35,691 nucleotides of DNA from DAOTUL01 sp034437435 (GTDB lineage Bacteria; Chloroflexota; Anaerolineae; Aggregatilineales; Phototrophicaceae). Below are positions 34,254 to 35,691 of the stretch, in pieces. Location of the stretch: the NCBI GenBank assembly GCA_964417785.1, contig CAYQJO010000012.1:1-35691 (forward strand). Reading direction: 5' to 3'. The notes under the pieces were generated by a model. It had not been told where the DNA came from, did not search any database, and was given only the letters and a program-made list of their open reading frames with translations. A program made the position numbers and the translations under genes. Position 1 is the stretch's first letter. Each line of letters opens with the position of its first letter.

Positions 34254-35510
34254 TTAGATGGCGATCATGACAAGACGGAATCCCTGGCAGTCGTGCTGGT
34301 CGTAGGGGGAGAACCAGTTGCGGTTGGTGACGCGGGCGAAGTTGCGCAGGTCATCCCAGGAGCCGCCACGAACGGCGCGGCCTATATCGCTGGTGATGTC
34401 GTCGCTGTCGGTTCCCCAGGCGGTGATGCACCATTCCCAGATGTTGCCGGACATATCGACAACGCCGTAGGGGCTGGGCCAGCCTTCATACTGGCGCACC
34501 GGTGTTGGTTTGCGGTTGCGGCTATCCGGGGTGTTGCAGCGGGAGCGGTCGAATTCGCTGCCCCAGGGGTATTCACGGTTATCGCCGGCCTGGGCGGCGT
34601 GCTGCCACTGCTGCTCGGTGGGCAGGGTGATGCGGATGGACTTGAGGGCGGCTGGCGCGTTATCGCCGCCGGTGAGCCGGTGGGTGAGCCAGTTGCAGAA
34701 GGCTATGGCGTCGAACCAACTGACGCGGGTGCGGGGCAGGTCGTTGCCTTCAAAGCCGGTCTGGGCGGGATGGCCGACCATCTGCCGCCAGTTTCTGGCT
34801 TCGGGTGAATACTCCCACCAGCGAGGGTCGCTGTAACCATCTCTGGCGTCTATGAACACCTGATACTGGGCGTTGGTGACGGGGTATTTGGCGATGAAGA
34901 AGCGGTCTACTTTGAGTTTGCCGCCGACAGTACCGCCGTTCATGCTGGAGTCTTCCAGGAGGACGGTGCCTGCCGAGACTTTGCACCACTCGAAGGGGGG
35001 TGGGATGACACGGGTGACGTCGAAGAGATTGCCGGTTTGACTGGCGCTTTTTCGTGGGTTTGTGATTTTGGATGTGTGGGTGTCGTATTTCTGGGTGATT
35101 TCGCGGCCCAGGGCGGGACGCTCCGGTGCATGGGAGCCGATGCGGTCGTAGAATTCGCTGTCGGGCAGGCCGCCATCGCGCACATCGACGTACTGGGTGC
35201 GGACGAAGAGCATCCAGTTGGTGCTGTTGACGAGATCGCCTTCGAGAAGGATGGGAAATATCGGTTTATCCAGTTCGTCGGCGATGCTGACCTCACGCTG
35301 GACCCAGCGGGACTGGTCGGATTCGGGTGTCATGAGGACGACGAAGGCGGCACAGTCGCGGATAGAGCGGACGATCTGGGACCACCAGTCGTCGCCAAAG
35401 TCGATGCGGTCGTCGATCCAGACGTCGAAGCCGCGTGTGAGGAGGTCATCGGCGATGCGGCGGGCGTATGGCTGATTTTTTCGACTGTAGCTGATGAAGA
35501 TATGTGCCAT
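34254..35510 (-). CDS. TIR domain fused to formylglycine-generating-enzyme/C-type-lectin domain
   Basis: 418 residues. Residues 1-130 are a TIR domain: FISYSRKNQPYARRIADDL, VWIDDRIDFGDDW, and SRWVQREV with Glu73 at the place of the NADase catalytic glutamate. Residues about 170-418 are an FGE-sulfatase/SUMF1-type C-type-lectin fold: KYPVTNAQYQVF, TRVSWFDAIAFCNWL, LPTEQQWQHAA, YPWG, DMSGNIWEW and RGGSW near the end, finishing with GFRLV. Such fusions occur in signalling or defence proteins and as targets of diversity-generating retroelements. The two active-site cysteines of true FGE are not evident, so a ligand-binding role is likelier. No reverse transcriptase is in the window. Its own promoter is probable (TGGTATCAT at 35552-35544). 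Confidence 0.85.
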   Translation of the reverse strand: MAHIFISYSRKNQPYARRIADDLLTRGFDVWIDDRIDFGDDWWSQIVRSIRDCAAFVVLMTPESDQSRWVQREVSIADELDKPIFPILLEGDLVNSTNWMLFVRTQYVDVRDGGLPDSEFYDRIGSHAPERPALGREITQKYDTHTSKITNPRKSASQTGNLFDVTRVIPPPFEWCKVSAGTVLLEDSSMNGGTVGGKLKVDRFFIAKYPVTNAQYQVFIDARDGYSDPRWWEYSPEARNWRQMVGHPAQTGFEGNDLPRTRVSWFDAIAFCNWLTHRLTGGDNAPAALKSIRITLPTEQQWQHAAQAGDNREYPWGSEFDRSRCNTPDSRNRKPTPVRQYEGWPSPYGVVDMSGNIWEWCITAWGTDSDDITSDIGRAVRGGSWDDLRNFARVTNRNWFSPYDQHDCQGFRLVMIAI

Positions 35511-35543
35511 TTTTGATCCATGTCGTCATCGAATTGCAGCGAT

Positions 35544-35552
35544 ATGATACCA
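35544..35552 (-). promoter_or_regulatory. Extended -10 promoter of the TIR gene
   Basis: TGGTATCAT on the minus strand matches the extended -10 form with one mismatch in the hexamer, 34 bases upstream of the ATG at 35510. No -35 is clear and the ribosome site is weak. Confidence 0.4.
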
Positions 35553-35632
35553 CGAACTGGTGGATTTGGCGCATACCGCAATCTGAAGAATGCGGCAAGT
35601 GGTGCAAGCCCAATGAGTGGGCTGGTGTGGTG

Positions 35633-35691
35633 ATGGTGGGCAGCACGTCTTATGCCTACGATGGTCTGAGCAACCGTATCTCGCAGACCAA
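35633..35691 (+). CDS. Possible RHS/YD-repeat protein fragment, open at the window end
   Basis: In the frame containing position 35642 the plus strand reads STSYAYDGLSNRISQT, which matches the core YD-repeat pattern (Y-x-YDGL-x-NR-x-x-Q-T) of RHS proteins. An in-frame ATG lies at 35633, but the frame stays open further upstream with sequence that does not look like RHS. It may be the remnant of a displaced RHS tip or the broken start of a larger gene outside the window. It is the only protein-coding signal on the plus strand. Confidence 0.4.
   Translation, partial: MVGSTSYAYDGLSNRISQT

Noticed and set aside
34254..35510. True formylglycine-generating enzyme for sulfatases
   Set aside because: No sulfatase is nearby, the active-site cysteine pair is not evident, and the TIR fusion points to signalling or defence.

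Overview
The window reads as a piece of a chromosome of an uncultured or little-studied Chloroflexota (Anaerolineae-like) bacterium. That assignment is inference. It rests on moderate to high GC, frequent TTG/GTG starts in tightly overlapping genes, bacterial F420 biosynthesis genes with a nitroreductase beside cofE, GT-C type membrane glycosyltransferases, and short GTAGGG-led palindromes scattered between and inside genes. Apart from the 3' end of a tRNA-Leu at the left edge and a possible RHS fragment at the right edge, every gene is on the minus strand, so transcription runs from high to low coordinates. No gene-free stretch exceeds about 185 bases.

Right to left: (1) 34254-35510, a TIR + formylglycine-generating-enzyme-like (C-type-lectin fold) fusion. 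(2) 30987-34204, a three-gene operon: 8-oxoguanine deaminase, Nudix hydrolase, YgeY-type M20 hydrolase, closed by a terminator. (3) 28804-30890, a ring-cleaving-dioxygenase-like VOC protein with a non-canonical start, an esterase of the MhqD type and a VanZ-like protein. (4) 18888-28619, a long cluster: YgeW-like carbamoyltransferase, carbamate kinase, threonine-synthase-like PLP enzyme, GT2, small coiled coil, a second fold-type-II PLP enzyme, an unknown protein, SsnA-like aminohydrolase and a secreted SH3b protein. (5) 8476-18803, a run of overlapping genes: NADPH:F420 oxidoreductase, CofE, nitroreductase, CofD, CofC, an LLM flavin/F420 enzyme, a GT-C membrane protein, XdhC, a phosphoesterase, a fused FAD + [2Fe-2S] molybdenum hydroxylase subunit and a small membrane protein. 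(6) 6581-8371, a large protein whose C-terminal third looks like a nucleoside phosphorylase/nucleosidase. (7) 90-6440, the molybdopterin subunit of the hydroxylase, a YqeC-MocA fusion for its cofactor, and two membrane proteins.

Together the genes look like a purine-catabolic island. 8-Oxoguanine deaminase would make urate; a xanthine-dehydrogenase-family molybdenum hydroxylase with its own cofactor factors (XdhC, YqeC, MocA) would act on purines; SsnA, YgeY, YgeW and carbamate kinase are counterparts of the E. coli yge/ygf region and of the gene set that gut bacteria use for purine and urate breakdown, ending in carbamoyl phosphate and ATP. No HyuA, YgfK or YgeX is seen here; two other PLP enzymes sit where YgeX would be expected. 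The unusual point is that coenzyme F420 biosynthesis, an F420 reductase and an LLM oxidoreductase lie in the same run of genes as the hydroxylase's FAD/FeS subunit and XdhC. This suggests, but does not prove, that F420 is a redox partner in this purine pathway.
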